From NCBI RefSeq assembly GCF_016617615.1, contig NZ_JAACYA010000001.1, positions 744,001 through 808,000 of the forward strand: a stretch of DNA of 64,000 nucleotides. Direction: 5' to 3'. A program made the position numbers and the translations under genes. Source of the DNA: Persephonella atlantica. GTDB taxonomy: Bacteria > Aquificota > Aquificia > Aquificales > Hydrogenothermaceae. Positions 36,167 to 44,969 of this stretch are shown piece after piece. Every line of letters begins with the position of its first letter. The first letter of the stretch is position 1. The notes beneath the pieces were generated by a model that had not been told where the DNA came from, did not search any database, and was given only the letters and a program-made list of their open reading frames with translations.

Positions 36167-36450
36167 GGATAAAGCTGTTCCCCTGTTTCAGGGTCGTATA
36201 TAAATATAGCCTTTATAGGACAGGCTTCTGCTGCTCTGAAAATCTCTTCCTCTTCTTCAGGGGTAAGGTCTAATATCACTTCCTGCCTCTTCACCTGTTG
36301 GGCTTTTTCCATCACCTCTTCTTTAGGTTTTCCCGGCTCTAAAATAACAGCCTTGTGTCTTTTATCTAACTCAATATACTTGGTTTCCTCTGCACAGGGA
36401 CCTATGCCTTCACATATTGTTCTGTCAACAACCACTTTCAGTTTTCCCAT
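36163..36450 (-). CDS. Small ferredoxin, probably [3Fe-4S] type
   Basis: A 95-residue acidic protein. CEGIGPC (Cys13 and Cys18 region) and a later CP in AAEACPIKAIFIYD give only three cluster Cys in a C-x5-C ... CP pattern, which is typical of single [3Fe-4S] ferredoxins of the P450-partner type. An insertion of about 40 charged residues lies between the motifs. It is a lone gene with a good ribosome site (AAAGGAGG). Its redox partner is unknown. Confidence 0.8.
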   Translation of the reverse strand: MGKLKVVVDRTICEGIGPCAEETKYIELDKRHKAVILEPGKPKEEVMEKAQQVKRQEVILDLTPEEEEEIFRAAEACPIKAIFIYDPETGEQLYP

Positions 36451-36523
36451 AGATATACCTCCTTTATATTCGTTGAAATAGATTATAATGGATTTAACAA
36501 ATCTTACAAAGAGTTAAATCATA

Positions 36524-38083
36524 GTGAAAAGTTTTGTTTTATCCATACTGGCAGGCTTTTTAATATCCTTATCTTTTCCAAACTTTTTTATCCCCTTTGT
36601 TTATATAGGAGGATTTTTTATACTTCTTTATGCTGTTTACAAAGCCATCTCCCTGAAAGAATCTATTCTTTACAGCCTGTTAACAGGTTTTTCTTTTACT
36701 GTGTTTTCTTTTTACTGGATTGTTTTTGCAATAAGTCATTATGGAGATGTTAACCTATTGGTATCTGTTCTGCTTTTTGCCTTATTTGGAATTTCCTTTT
36801 CCCTTTTCCAGTTTGTTCCATTTGGAATTTTTTTACATATAACAAAAAAACACAGATACTCAATATTTTTAGCACCTTTTGTCTGGGTAATTTTAGAATT
36901 CCTGAGGGAGCATTTCCCTTTTTCCGGTTTTCCGTGGAACTTAATGGGATATACCCTCTCTTATATCAATCCTGTTGCTCAGATAACATCTATAACAGGA
37001 ATTTACGGTCTTTCATTTTTGGCTGTATTTTTTGCAGTATCTTTCTTTATTCTCTTCCACAGGAAAAATTTAATACCTGCTGTTGCTTGTATTGCATTGT
37101 TTACAGGCATTTATCTGTGGGGAAATCACAGAATAAACAGCTATACAGATACAGGAACTGCCAGAAATATTGCTGTTATTCAGGGAAATATAAAGGAAGA
37201 TGTAAAGTTAGATAACAACAAAAGACTTGAGGTAATAAATAAATACCTCCATCTTATACAGACCGCATCAAAATACAGTGTAGACCTGATAATACTCCCT
37301 GAATCTGCTATTCCTGTTTATCCACTGTATCAGGAAGAGGATGTTTACAGACTTTACTTTTTTGACCGGTTAAAAAAGTATAAAAAACCTGTTCTGTCTG
37401 GATTTGACAATGTTTATTACAAGAACGGCAGACTGATACTTCACAACTCTGTTTTTTTGTATGACGAAAACAACAGGCTTGTTGATACATACAACAAGAT
37501 GAAGCTTGTTCCATTTGGTGAGTATGTTCCTTTCCCTTTTGGAATTTTCAGGTCTTTATTTCCCTATTTAGAAGGTTATGATTTTGTACCGGGAAAAGAA
37601 AAGAAAGTTATACGATTTAAGGAGTTTAAGATTGTTCCCCTCATATGTTTTGAGGCAATATTTCCCGATTTTGTTTCAGAATTTGCCAAAAAAGGAAATC
37701 TTATTGTAAATGTTACAAACGATGCATGGTTTGGCAGAACCTCTGCACCACTTCAGCATTTTGAGATGGCAAGAGTTCGGGCTGTAGAAACAGGAAAGTA
37801 TCTGATAAGGGCAGCAAATACTGGTATCTCTGCTGTTATTAATCCTGTTGGAGAAATAAAAAGCTCTCTAAAACTGTTTGAAGATGGAATAATCTTAGAG
37901 AAGGTTTACCTGAACAGCAAAGCAACATTTTGGGCAGAGCACCATTACAAAATCAAACTGTTATTTATTATACTTTTTATCATCCTCTCTGTATTTATAC
38001 TGAGAAAGGAGGAGAGAAATGAAAACAATAACACAAGAGGTGGTGGACACACTGGTAAATCTGATGAAAAACGTTTTAGGTGA
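36524..38083 (+). CDS. lnt: Apolipoprotein N-acyltransferase
   Basis: Adds the third acyl chain to lipoproteins at the inner membrane. It has 519 residues: about six N-terminal helices with FPFSGFPWNLMGYTLSYINPVAQITSITGIYGLSF, then a nitrilase-type domain with Glu in DLIILPESAIPVYP (about 257), Lys in DTYNKMKLVPFGEYVPF (about 325) and Cys in VPLICFEAIFPD (about 377). The start is GTG at 36524. The last 20 or so residues (RNENNNTRGGGHTGKSDEKR...) are low-complexity and overlap the next gene by 65 bases. Confidence 0.94.
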   Translation: MKSFVLSILAGFLISLSFPNFFIPFVYIGGFFILLYAVYKAISLKESILYSLLTGFSFTVFSFYWIVFAISHYGDVNLLVSVLLFALFGISFSLFQFVPFGIFLHITKKHRYSIFLAPFVWVILEFLREHFPFSGFPWNLMGYTLSYINPVAQITSITGIYGLSFLAVFFAVSFFILFHRKNLIPAVACIALFTGIYLWGNHRINSYTDTGTARNIAVIQGNIKEDVKLDNNKRLEVINKYLHLIQTASKYSVDLIILPESAIPVYPLYQEEDVYRLYFFDRLKKYKKPVLSGFDNVYYKNGRLILHNSVFLYDENNRLVDTYNKMKLVPFGEYVPFPFGIFRSLFPYLEGYDFVPGKEKKVIRFKEFKIVPLICFEAIFPDFVSEFAKKGNLIVNVTNDAWFGRTSAPLQHFEMARVRAVETGKYLIRAANTGISAVINPVGEIKSSLKLFEDGIILEKVYLNSKATFWAEHHYKIKLLFIILFIILSVFILRKEERNENNNTRGGGHTGKSDEKRFR

Positions 38084-38525
38084 AAGGGCAGTAAATATTG
38101 TGTTAAACAAGCTTGGAGATAGTATTTCAGGAAGGGAGCTGATATTTGCATTTGCAGACGAAACACAGAAACTACTGGGAGAAAAAGGCGGATTTTCCTC
38201 AATGAGACAGCTTGGAAGGGAGCTTGCAAAACATCTAATGTCAAAAAATCCCAAAGAAGAATGGGAAGATATTTTAGAAAATGCCCTTTACGAGTTTGGT
38301 TTTGCAAAAAGAATAGAAAAAGAGAAAGACAGGGCATACATATGCAGCTGTGTTTTTTATGAGATATTAGAGAAAAATAACCTCAATCCTATTGGACACT
38401 CTGTATGCTGGGCAGGATGGGGCTTTATTGAAGGATTTGTTAAAGAGATGGAAAATGTAAAAGGTATCCAGTGGGTTGAAAGGGATTATGAAAAGGAAAA
38501 ATGCAGATTTGACTTTATCTTTTGA
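38019..38525 (+). CDS. V4R-like domain protein of unknown function
   Basis: A 168-residue protein with AAAGGAGGAGAG six bases before the ATG at 38019, inside the lnt tail. The C-terminal half YICSCVFYEILEKNN...SVCWAGWGFIEGFVKEMENVKGIQWVERDYEKEKCRFDF resembles the end of V4R / 4-vinyl-reductase-like domains, which have a late G..E....C.F pattern and bind small ligands. Several Cys are present. The assignment is tentative. Confidence 0.7.
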   Translation: MKTITQEVVDTLVNLMKNVLGERAVNIVLNKLGDSISGRELIFAFADETQKLLGEKGGFSSMRQLGRELAKHLMSKNPKEEWEDILENALYEFGFAKRIEKEKDRAYICSCVFYEILEKNNLNPIGHSVCWAGWGFIEGFVKEMENVKGIQWVERDYEKEKCRFDFIF

Positions 38526-38527
38526 GG

Positions 38528-38556
38528 TTGAAAAAAAATTCAAACAGTCATATAAT
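38528..38556 (+). promoter_or_regulatory. Sigma-70-type promoter of tRNA-His
   Basis: TTGAAA (38528-38533) and TATAAT (38551-38556) are separated by 17 bases. The predicted start falls just before the tRNA 5' end at 38570. This is one of the best sigma-70 matches in the window. Confidence 0.75.
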
Positions 38557-38569
38557 ATTAGCCTCTTAC

Positions 38570-38643
38570 GGAGGGTGTAGCTCAGCTGGCAGAGCACAAG
38601 GTTGTGGCCCTTGGGGTCGCGGGTTCAAGTCCCGTCACCCTCC
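38570..38643 (+). tRNA. tRNA-His, anticodon GTG
   Basis: The cloverleaf has the extra G at -1 paired with C73 (acceptor GGAGGGTG/CACCCTCC), D stem GCTC/GAGC, anticodon stem CAAGG/CCTTG around TTGTGGC, and T stem GCGGG/CCCGT. CCA is not encoded. Confidence 0.95.
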
Positions 38644-38664
38644 CTTAAAAAGAACGAGGGGACA

Positions 38665-39090
38665 ATGATGAAAATCTCCAGATATATCTTCAGCTTACTT
38701 GTTATTTTAGGTTTTATTACTGCTGGCTGTAACATAAACGCTCAAAACGCATTTTCCAAGGAACCTGTAAAACTTCAGCCATTTACAGAAAGAGTGGGGG
38801 ATTATGTTTTTTCTGTTCCTTCGAACTTCTCAAGAAAAGATGACCTCTCGATGCTTTACGAAAATAAAGGTATAGTAAGGGCGTATCTGGTTTATATAGG
38901 AAAAGCATCAACACAGAAACTTGTTAACTTTTTTGAAAAGTATATGAAGAAAAACGGCTGGTCTAAGGAGCTTTTTGTAGCCGGTAAGGACACAGTACTT
39001 GCCTACTCAAGGGGTAAACAGCTTATAGTTTTTAAAATACAGCAAACGTTCAACGGAACTGTATTGAAGGTGTTGCTAACAACAAACTGA
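38665..39090 (+). CDS. Small secreted protein, probable lipoprotein
   Basis: From ATG 38665 it has 141 residues with a signal sequence MMKISRYIFSLLVILGFITAGC that ends in a possible lipobox (Cys about 22). The mature part (FTERVGDYVFSVPSNFSRKDDLSMLYENKGIVRAYLVYIGKASTQKLVNFFEKYMKKNGW) looks like a small alpha/beta domain of unknown family. The open frame runs back into the tRNA-His, but GAGGGGACA precedes 38665, so the longer start is rejected. It lies between tRNA-His and two tRNA-Leu genes. Confidence 0.78.
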   Translation: MMKISRYIFSLLVILGFITAGCNINAQNAFSKEPVKLQPFTERVGDYVFSVPSNFSRKDDLSMLYENKGIVRAYLVYIGKASTQKLVNFFEKYMKKNGWSKELFVAGKDTVLAYSRGKQLIVFKIQQTFNGTVLKVLLTTN

Positions 39091-39112
39091 TTAGATATAT
39101 TATTTCTCCTGA

Positions 39113-39196
<84 letters not shown>

Positions 39197-39204
39197 CTCA
39201 AAAA

Positions 39205-39288
39205 GCGAGCGTGGCGGAACTGGCAGACGCGCGGGACTTAGGATCCCGTGGCCGCAAGGCCGTGAGGGTTCAACTCCCTCCGCTCGCA
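39205..39288 (+). tRNA. tRNA-Leu, anticodon TAG
   Basis: Acceptor GCGAGCG/CGCTCGC with discriminator A, anticodon stem CGGGA/TCCCG around CTTAGGA, and a variable arm nearly identical to that of the preceding tRNA-Leu. It lies eight bases after its tandem partner, probably on one transcript. CCA is not encoded. Confidence 0.95.
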
Positions 39289-39363
39289 CTTATTTCAAAT
39301 ATTTAACACCGGAAAACCTAAATTTTAGCCAATTACAAGGTGGATTAGAGTTAATCTTTAAGA

Positions 39364-39417
39364 TATACGATGGCATCGTATAAGATTGTTGCTTTTCATA
39401 CGATGGTACCGTATATT
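39364..39417 (+). promoter_or_regulatory. Promoter with two related palindromic operators before the AAA ATPase
   Basis: Palindrome 1 (39364-39382) is TATACGATG-G-CATCGTATA with nine-base arms. Palindrome 2 (39398-39414) is ATACGATGGTACCGTAT, a variant with five-base arms; their centres are 33 bases apart (about three helix turns). TTGCTT (39389-39394) and TATATT (39412-39417) are 17 bases apart, so palindrome 2 sits between the -35 and -10 boxes and palindrome 1 just upstream. This is a classic repressor-site arrangement, probably for autoregulation. Confidence 0.6.
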
Positions 39418-39466
39418 TATTCTGAAAAATCTGAAAAATAAAATCTATAAAATCAGGATAAACGAA

Positions 39467-40627
39467 ATGGAAGAGATTTTTTACAGATTTAATCCATGGT
39501 GGGAAGAAGAATTTAAAACAGATTTCATTGATAGACCTAAATATACGATACCTCTATTGTTATCTATTAACAACTCATCTATTGAGATAATCACAGGGCT
39601 TCGCCGTATTGGTAAAACGTCAATAATGAAAATACTTATAAACAAACTGATAAACGAGAAAAATGTATCACCAAACCATATATTTTTTATATCTTTAGAC
39701 TTTTACAAACTGGAAAATTTAAGTATATTAGACATGGTAGAAGAGTATTTGAAACTTCAGAAAATATCATTTTCAGAAAAAATCTATCTGTTTTTAGATG
39801 AGATTACATATAAAAAAGATTTTTCAGTGCAGCTGAAAAACCTGCATGACCTTTATAACGCAAAAATATTCGTTTCTTCATCTTCAGCATCAGTTCTAAA
39901 AGACAGAAAGGCCTTTTTAACAGGAAGGGAAAAAATTACAGAAATTTTGCCTCTGGATTTTGACGAATTTTTAAGCTTTAAAAGAGTAAAAGTTAAAAAG
40001 GCAGACAAACATTTATTAAAAGCATATTTTGAGGATTATATGAAAATCGGAGGAATTCCAGAATATGTTTTAACAGAAGATTTGGAGTACGTAAAACAAC
40101 TTATTGACGACATTCTTTATAAAGACATAATAGCTATGCACAATATTAAAGAAAAAACTGCTGTGAAGGAATTTTTCTTTTTACTGATGGAAAGAGCAGG
40201 AAAACAGATAAGTCTAAATAAAATATCAAAAATATTAGGTATAAGTGTTGACACAGCAAAGAGATTTTTTGAATATTTTCTGGATACATACATTATATAT
40301 GCAGTAGAAAGATGTGGAAAACCAAATGAAAGACTGAAATCTCCCAAAAAAATATATGCTTCAGATGTTGGAATAAGAAATATGATTACAGGGTTCAGAG
40401 ATTTAGGAGCAGTTTTTGAAAATTTAGTTTTTTTAAAAATAAAAAATAAAAATCCCTGTTATGTGTTGAAAGATGGTATAGAGCTTGATTTTTTGACAGA
40501 TGACAAAACTCTTATTGAAGTAAAATACGAAAGAAAGTTAAATGAAAAACAGCTCAAACTGTTTGAAAAATTCCCTGCACAGAAAAAAATATTAGTTGAC
40601 AGCTTTGAAAAATATCAAAGTTTATAG
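39467..40627 (+). CDS. AAA-type ATPase with DUF4143-like C-terminal domain
   Basis: From ATG 39467 it has 386 residues and begins MEEIFYRFNPWWEEEF, the usual opening of this family. The Walker A GLRRIGKTSIMKILI is near residue 46 and the Walker B IYLFLDEITYKKDF near 105. A winged-helix-like part (NKISKILGISVDTAKRFFEYFLDTYIIY, about 245-275) is followed by a restriction-endonuclease-like end GIELDFLTDDKTLIEVKYERKL. These ATPases are common accessory genes in thermophiles; their function is not established. The frame extends to 39386 but would include the promoter. It is AT-richer than its neighbours, which suggests acquisition. Confidence 0.88.
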   Translation: MEEIFYRFNPWWEEEFKTDFIDRPKYTIPLLLSINNSSIEIITGLRRIGKTSIMKILINKLINEKNVSPNHIFFISLDFYKLENLSILDMVEEYLKLQKISFSEKIYLFLDEITYKKDFSVQLKNLHDLYNAKIFVSSSSASVLKDRKAFLTGREKITEILPLDFDEFLSFKRVKVKKADKHLLKAYFEDYMKIGGIPEYVLTEDLEYVKQLIDDILYKDIIAMHNIKEKTAVKEFFFLLMERAGKQISLNKISKILGISVDTAKRFFEYFLDTYIIYAVERCGKPNERLKSPKKIYASDVGIRNMITGFRDLGAVFENLVFLKIKNKNPCYVLKDGIELDFLTDDKTLIEVKYERKLNEKQLKLFEKFPAQKKILVDSFEKYQSL

Positions 40628-40633
40628 AATCAA

Positions 40634-40661
40634 AAGCCCTCAACTGAGGGCTTCAATTTTT
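40634..40661 (+). terminator. Rho-independent terminator after the AAA ATPase
   Basis: AAGCCCTC (40634-40641) pairs with GAGGGCTT (40646-40653) around AACT, followed by CAATTTTT. The convergent minus-strand gene ends at 40640 within the hairpin, so it may act on both strands. Confidence 0.75.
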
Positions 40662-40990
40662 GGTCTGATTTCTTCAATAAGTTTTCTTGCCTTTTTCACT
40701 TTAGAGATAGAGACCGGCTCAGTTTTCTTCCTGTAATCCTTGATACATCTGTTTGCCCTTCTGAGCTCCCTTGTGTAGAACCAAAGAGCTATTCTCCTTG
40801 CCGTTTCAATCAGGTCTTTTCTGCTTTTTCTCAGCTCTCTTTTGAACCTTCTCAGCTCTTTTTTAGGTGCGTGAACTGAAAACAGTTTTACTTCTTTACC
40901 TTTTCCATCTGTAAAAAGGCTTTCCATCACATTTTTAAAGGAACCCTGATACTTCTTTTTCTCCCCACCGATGCTCACCCACAGCTCCAT
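40640..40990 (-). CDS. Basic protein of unknown function
   Basis: A 116-residue, strongly basic protein. After a short beta-like N-terminus (MELWVSIGGEKKKYQGSFKNVMESLF) it has long Arg/Lys-rich helices (KKELRRFKRELRKSRKDLIETARRIALWFYTRELRRANRCIKDYRKK). The composition suggests nucleic acid binding, which is inference. AAGGAGGTGG upstream of the ATG supports translation. I recognise no family. It is a lone gene between the AAA ATPase and tig. Confidence 0.72.
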   Translation of the reverse strand: MELWVSIGGEKKKYQGSFKNVMESLFTDGKGKEVKLFSVHAPKKELRRFKRELRKSRKDLIETARRIALWFYTRELRRANRCIKDYRKKTEPVSISKVKKARKLIEEIRPKIEALS

Positions 40991-41098
40991 ACCTGCACCA
41001 CCTCCTTAAGTTATTTTCAGGAAAATGCAGGCAGAGAATAAAAATTATACAAAAATCGGGATAACACCATCAATAATCATAAAATGTATGCCGTTCTT

Positions 41099-41107
41099 TG
41101 ATATAAT
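41099..41107 (+). promoter_or_regulatory. Extended -10 promoter of the tig-clpP-clpX operon
   Basis: TGATATAAT is a perfect extended -10 element (TGn-TATAAT). No good -35 box is visible, as is common with this promoter type. It lies 43 bases before the tig start codon. Confidence 0.5.
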
Positions 41108-41149
41108 AAAGGTTTGTATTTTTAATAAAACTAACTAAAGGAGTGTCAG

Positions 41150-42478
41150 ATGGGAGTTACTGTTGAAGAGAAAGGTCTTGTAAGAACCTTAACAATTGAG
41201 GAGAAAGGAGAACAAATCAAAAACTTGGTTGATAGCGTAATAAAAGAGCTGCAAAAAAATGTTAACATTCCCGGTTTTAGAAAGGGGCATGTTCCAGCAT
41301 CGGTTATAAAGGCAAGGTACAAATCTGCCGTAAAAGAAGAAGTTGCAAGGAAGTTTATAGGAGAAAAACTCCAGAAGATATTGGAAGAGCAAAACCTGCA
41401 GCCTGTTTCAACAGACATAACATTTGGAGACATTGAGCTTCAGGGAGACCAGTTAAAATTCAAAGTAGCCTTTGAAGTTGCTCCAGAATTTGAGCTCCAG
41501 CCTTACGAAGGCTTAGAGATAGAAACGATAAAACACGAAATTACAGAAGAAGACATACAGAATTACATAGACAGACTTCTTGAGGAACATGCAGAGTGGG
41601 AACCTGCAGACAAAAAGATTGAAGAAGGAGACATGATAAAAATCCATTACCACATAAAGGCAGACACAGGAGAAGAAGAAGAGGATGAGTTTGAAGTTGT
41701 TGTTGGAACTGGACAGCTCAGACCAGAAATAGAAGAGCAGATTAAAGGAAAAAAAGCAGGTGATGAGGTAACCGTTGAAAACGTTTCCCTTTACGACGAA
41801 AAAGGAGAAGAGTTTGGAAAGGCAACTGTTACAGTAAAAATATTAGAAGTAAAAAAGAAAAAACTGCCAAAGTTTGATGATGAATTTGTGAAAAAAGTAG
41901 GATTAGGTGAAAATGTTGAAGAAGCAAAAGAAAAGATAAAGGAGCAGATACAAAACCAGATAAAAATTGCAAAAGAACAGGAAATAAACCAGAAAATTAT
42001 AGATAAACTTGCCTCCCAGTATGAGTTTGAAGTTCCAACATCACTGGTAAAAGCAGAGCTTGAATATTTAGTTCAGGATTATGCAAGACAGCTTGAAAAT
42101 TACGGAATAAAGCCAAACAGAGATATGCTTGCTGCAGCTGCACAGGGATTAGAAGACACAGCAGTAAAAAATGTCAGGGTGATGTTTGTTATAAATAAAA
42201 TCGCAGAGAAAGAAGGCATCAAAGTAGAAGAGGAAGAGATAAACAGAGAGATAGAGGAGATGGCAAAACTTTACAACACTACACCTCAGCAGCTGAGAAA
42301 AACCTTAGAAGAACAGGGATTGATAAACAACATTGTTTATTCACTGCTGAAGAAAAAAGTACTTGATTTTCTGAGAGAAAAGGCTAATATTACAGAGCTA
42401 ACAAAAGAAGAGTACGAAGAAAAAGTGAAAAAAGAGCAGGAAAAGGAAAAAGGAGAAGAAAAGAAGGAGGAACAGTAA
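41150..42478 (+). CDS. tig: Trigger factor, ribosome-associated chaperone
   Basis: Binds nascent chains at the ribosome exit and has prolyl isomerase activity. It has 442 residues: an N-terminal ribosome-binding domain with NIPGFRKGHVPASVIKARY (the family signature GFRKG, about residue 43), a central FKBP-type domain (about 150-240, DMIKIHYHIKADTG) and a long helical C-terminal domain ending in a Lys/Glu-rich tail. AAAGGAGTG precedes the ATG. It begins the tig-clpP-clpX-engB operon. Confidence 0.96.
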   Translation: MGVTVEEKGLVRTLTIEEKGEQIKNLVDSVIKELQKNVNIPGFRKGHVPASVIKARYKSAVKEEVARKFIGEKLQKILEEQNLQPVSTDITFGDIELQGDQLKFKVAFEVAPEFELQPYEGLEIETIKHEITEEDIQNYIDRLLEEHAEWEPADKKIEEGDMIKIHYHIKADTGEEEEDEFEVVVGTGQLRPEIEEQIKGKKAGDEVTVENVSLYDEKGEEFGKATVTVKILEVKKKKLPKFDDEFVKKVGLGENVEEAKEKIKEQIQNQIKIAKEQEINQKIIDKLASQYEFEVPTSLVKAELEYLVQDYARQLENYGIKPNRDMLAAAAQGLEDTAVKNVRVMFVINKIAEKEGIKVEEEEINREIEEMAKLYNTTPQQLRKTLEEQGLINNIVYSLLKKKVLDFLREKANITELTKEEYEEKVKKEQEKEKGEEKKEEQ

Positions 42479-43093
42479 ATGAGCAACAACGATTTAGATA
42501 GAATTGTAAGCCAGCTGGTCCCCATTGTTATAGAGCAGACACCAAGGGGAGAAAGGGCTTACGACATATACTCAAGACTGTTAAAAGACAGGATTATACT
42601 TCTTGGATTTCCTATTGACGACCATATAGCAAACCTTGTTATTGCACAGCTACTCTTTTTAGAGTCTGAAGACCCTGATAAAGACATTTACATGTACATA
42701 AACTCCCCTGGCGGTGTTGTAACATCAGGTCTTGCCATTTACGACACAATGAACTACATAAAACCTGATGTTGTTACTATATGCATGGGACAGGCTGCTT
42801 CTATGGGAGCTTTCCTCCTTTCAGCTGGGACAAAAGGTAAAAGGTATGCCCTTCCAAGTGCAAGAATTATGATTCACCAGCCGTTAGGTGGATTTCAGGG
42901 ACAGGCTACTGATATTGAGATACACGCAAAAGAGATACTGAGACTGAAAAAAATGCTGAACGAGTATCTGGCAAAGCATACAGGTCAGAGTGTTAAAAAG
43001 ATAGAAAGGGATACAGAAAGGGATTTCTTCATGTCTGCTTACGAAGCTAAAGAATATGGTTTAATAGATAAAGTAATAGAAAGAAGGCAGTAA
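42479..43093 (+). CDS. clpP: ATP-dependent Clp protease proteolytic subunit
   Basis: Serine protease barrel that degrades proteins fed by ClpX. It has 204 residues with [27 protein letters not shown] at the start, the catalytic Ser in [15 protein letters not shown] (about residue 101) and the catalytic His in [13 protein letters not shown] (about 126). The catalytic Asp is in the [20 protein letters not shown] segment. It starts on the base after the tig stop. Confidence 0.97.
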   Translation: MSNNDLDRIVSQLVPIVIEQTPRGERAYDIYSRLLKDRIILLGFPIDDHIANLVIAQLLFLESEDPDKDIYMYINSPGGVVTSGLAIYDTMNYIKPDVVTICMGQAASMGAFLLSAGTKGKRYALPSARIMIHQPLGGFQGQATDIEIHAKEILRLKKMLNEYLAKHTGQSVKKIERDTERDFFMSAYEAKEYGLIDKVIERRQ

Positions 43094-43094
43094 G

Positions 43095-44324
43095 ATGGGA
43101 AACATAAATAGATGTTCTTTCTGTGGAAAATCACAGGAAGAGGTAAAGGTTTTAATAGCTGGACCAGATAACATATTTATATGTGATGACTGCATAACCC
43201 AGTGTAATGTTCTGCTTAAAGAAGAGTTAGAAAACATACCTCAGGAAGAACTTAAAGAGCTACCTACACCTGCAGAAATCAAAAAAAGATTAGATGAGTA
43301 TGTGATAGGACAGGAAAGGGCAAAAAAAATACTGTCTGTAGCCGTTTACAACCATTACAAAAGAATTTTTCACCCTCAAACATACACAGATGAGGATGTA
43401 GAATTAGAAAAAAGCAACATCCTACTGATAGGTCCCACAGGCTCAGGAAAAACTCTCCTTGCAAGAACACTGGCAAAAATACTGAATGTTCCGTTTGCCA
43501 TTGCCGATGCTACCAACATTACAGAAGCTGGATATGTTGGAGAGGATGTTGAAAGTATTCTGGTAAGACTGCTACAGGCTGCAGATTACGACATAGAAAG
43601 GGCACAGAAGGGTATAGTTTATATTGATGAGATAGATAAAATAGCCAAAAAATCAGGGGAAAATCCATCTATAACGAGGGATGTATCTGGTGAAGGAGTT
43701 CAGCAGGCACTACTGAAAATATTAGAGGGAACGGTAGCAAACCTACCGCCTCAGGGGGGAAGAAAACATCCCCATCAGGAGTTTATACAGCTTGATACTT
43801 CAAACATACTGTTTATTTTAGGGGGTGCATTTGTTGGACTGGAAGACATAATAAAACAGAGGATAGGTAAAAAATCTATAGGATTTGCCACAGAAATAAG
43901 GTCTAAAGAGGAAGAAGAGGGAAATATACTATCAAAGGTCAGGGTAGAAGACCTTATAAAATTTGGACTTATACCTGAATTTATAGGCAGGATACCTGTT
44001 ATAGCAACATTAGATGAGCTTGATGAAGATGCTCTGGTCAGGGTTCTGACTGAACCAAAAAATGCACTTATAAAGCAGTATAAAAAGCTTCTTGCCATGG
44101 ACGGTGTGGAGCTTGAATTTACAGAAGAAGCAATAAGAGAGATAGCAAGAGAAGCCATAGAGAGAAAAACAGGGGCAAGAGGTCTGAGGGCGATTGTTGA
44201 AGAGATAATGTTAGACGTGATGTACGAAGTACCGCAGGCTAAGGGAGTAAAAAAGGTAGTAATTGATAAAGATGTAGTCCTTAAAAGAAAGCAACCTATC
44301 CTGATATACGAAAAAGCAAGCTAA
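43095..44324 (+). CDS. clpX: ATP-dependent Clp protease ATP-binding subunit ClpX
   Basis: AAA+ unfoldase. It has 409 residues: an N-terminal zinc domain CSFCGKSQ ... CDDCITQC (four Cys, residues about 7-36), Walker [16 protein letters not shown] (about 116), Walker [15 protein letters not shown] (about 176), and the pore and substrate loops of ClpX, ending [10 protein letters not shown]. It lies one base after clpP, so protease and unfoldase are made together. Confidence 0.97.
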   Translation: MGNINRCSFCGKSQEEVKVLIAGPDNIFICDDCITQCNVLLKEELENIPQEELKELPTPAEIKKRLDEYVIGQERAKKILSVAVYNHYKRIFHPQTYTDEDVELEKSNILLIGPTGSGKTLLARTLAKILNVPFAIADATNITEAGYVGEDVESILVRLLQAADYDIERAQKGIVYIDEIDKIAKKSGENPSITRDVSGEGVQQALLKILEGTVANLPPQGGRKHPHQEFIQLDTSNILFILGGAFVGLEDIIKQRIGKKSIGFATEIRSKEEEEGNILSKVRVEDLIKFGLIPEFIGRIPVIATLDELDEDALVRVLTEPKNALIKQYKKLLAMDGVELEFTEEAIREIAREAIERKTGARGLRAIVEEIMLDVMYEVPQAKGVKKVVIDKDVVLKRKQPILIYEKAS

Positions 44325-44326
44325 CT

Positions 44327-44914
44327 ATGGCCTCTGTAAAAACAGTTAAATTTATAAAAAGTGCAGTAAATCCTAAGGATTATCCTCCTCCCCACTTTCC
44401 TGAAATTGCCATAGTAGGCAGGTCTAACGTGGGGAAGTCCTCCCTTATTAACGCCATATTCAAAAGAAACATAGCAAAAGTTTCAGCATCTCCCGGTAAA
44501 ACACGCCTGATAAACTTTTTTCTGCTGAACGACAGGATATACTTTGTTGACCTTCCTGGCTACGGTTATGCAAAAGTATCAAAAGCTGAAAGGGAAAAGT
44601 GGAGAAGAATGATTGAAACCTACTTTAAAGTAAGAGAAAATCTCTCCCTTGTTATAATGCTTGTTGACAGCAGACACCAGCCAACAAGATTAGACATAAT
44701 GATGAAACAGTGGCTTGAAAGCCTTGATATTCCGTATGTTGTCGTGGCCACAAAGGCAGACAAACTAAATCAGAGTGAGAAAGCGAAAGCAGTAAAAACA
44801 ATAAGAAAAGTTTTAAACCTGCCGGAAAACATACCGGTCTTTCTCACCTCCTCCAAGGAAAAAACAGGAATAAAAGAACTTATGGGGTACATTTTCAACA
44901 AAATCTCAGAATAA
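44327..44914 (+). CDS. engB: Ribosome biogenesis GTPase EngB (YsxC/YihA)
   Basis: GTPase needed for 50S ribosome assembly. It has 195 residues with PEIAIVGRSNVGKSSLINAIFKR (G1, about 25-47), GKTRLINFF (G2), VDLPGYGYAKVSK (G3) and VATKADKLNQSEK (G4). It lies two bases after clpX. The length and the PGYGYA motif are diagnostic. Confidence 0.96.
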   Translation: MASVKTVKFIKSAVNPKDYPPPHFPEIAIVGRSNVGKSSLINAIFKRNIAKVSASPGKTRLINFFLLNDRIYFVDLPGYGYAKVSKAEREKWRRMIETYFKVRENLSLVIMLVDSRHQPTRLDIMMKQWLESLDIPYVVVATKADKLNQSEKAKAVKTIRKVLNLPENIPVFLTSSKEKTGIKELMGYIFNKISE

Positions 44915-44969
44915 CCTTTCTGCGTTATCTGTTAAAATAGAAAAAGAAAACAAATGTTAGAGGAGTAAG

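Noticed and set aside
38602-38664. Upstream extension of the small lipoprotein gene into tRNA-His
   Set aside because: The extra codons lie inside the tRNA, while a ribosome site and signal peptide begin at 38665.
39289-39363. Direct repeat of the tRNA-Leu 3' end marking an integration site
   Set aside because: No repeat of the tRNA 3' end was found after the AAA ATPase gene, so integration remains only a suspicion.
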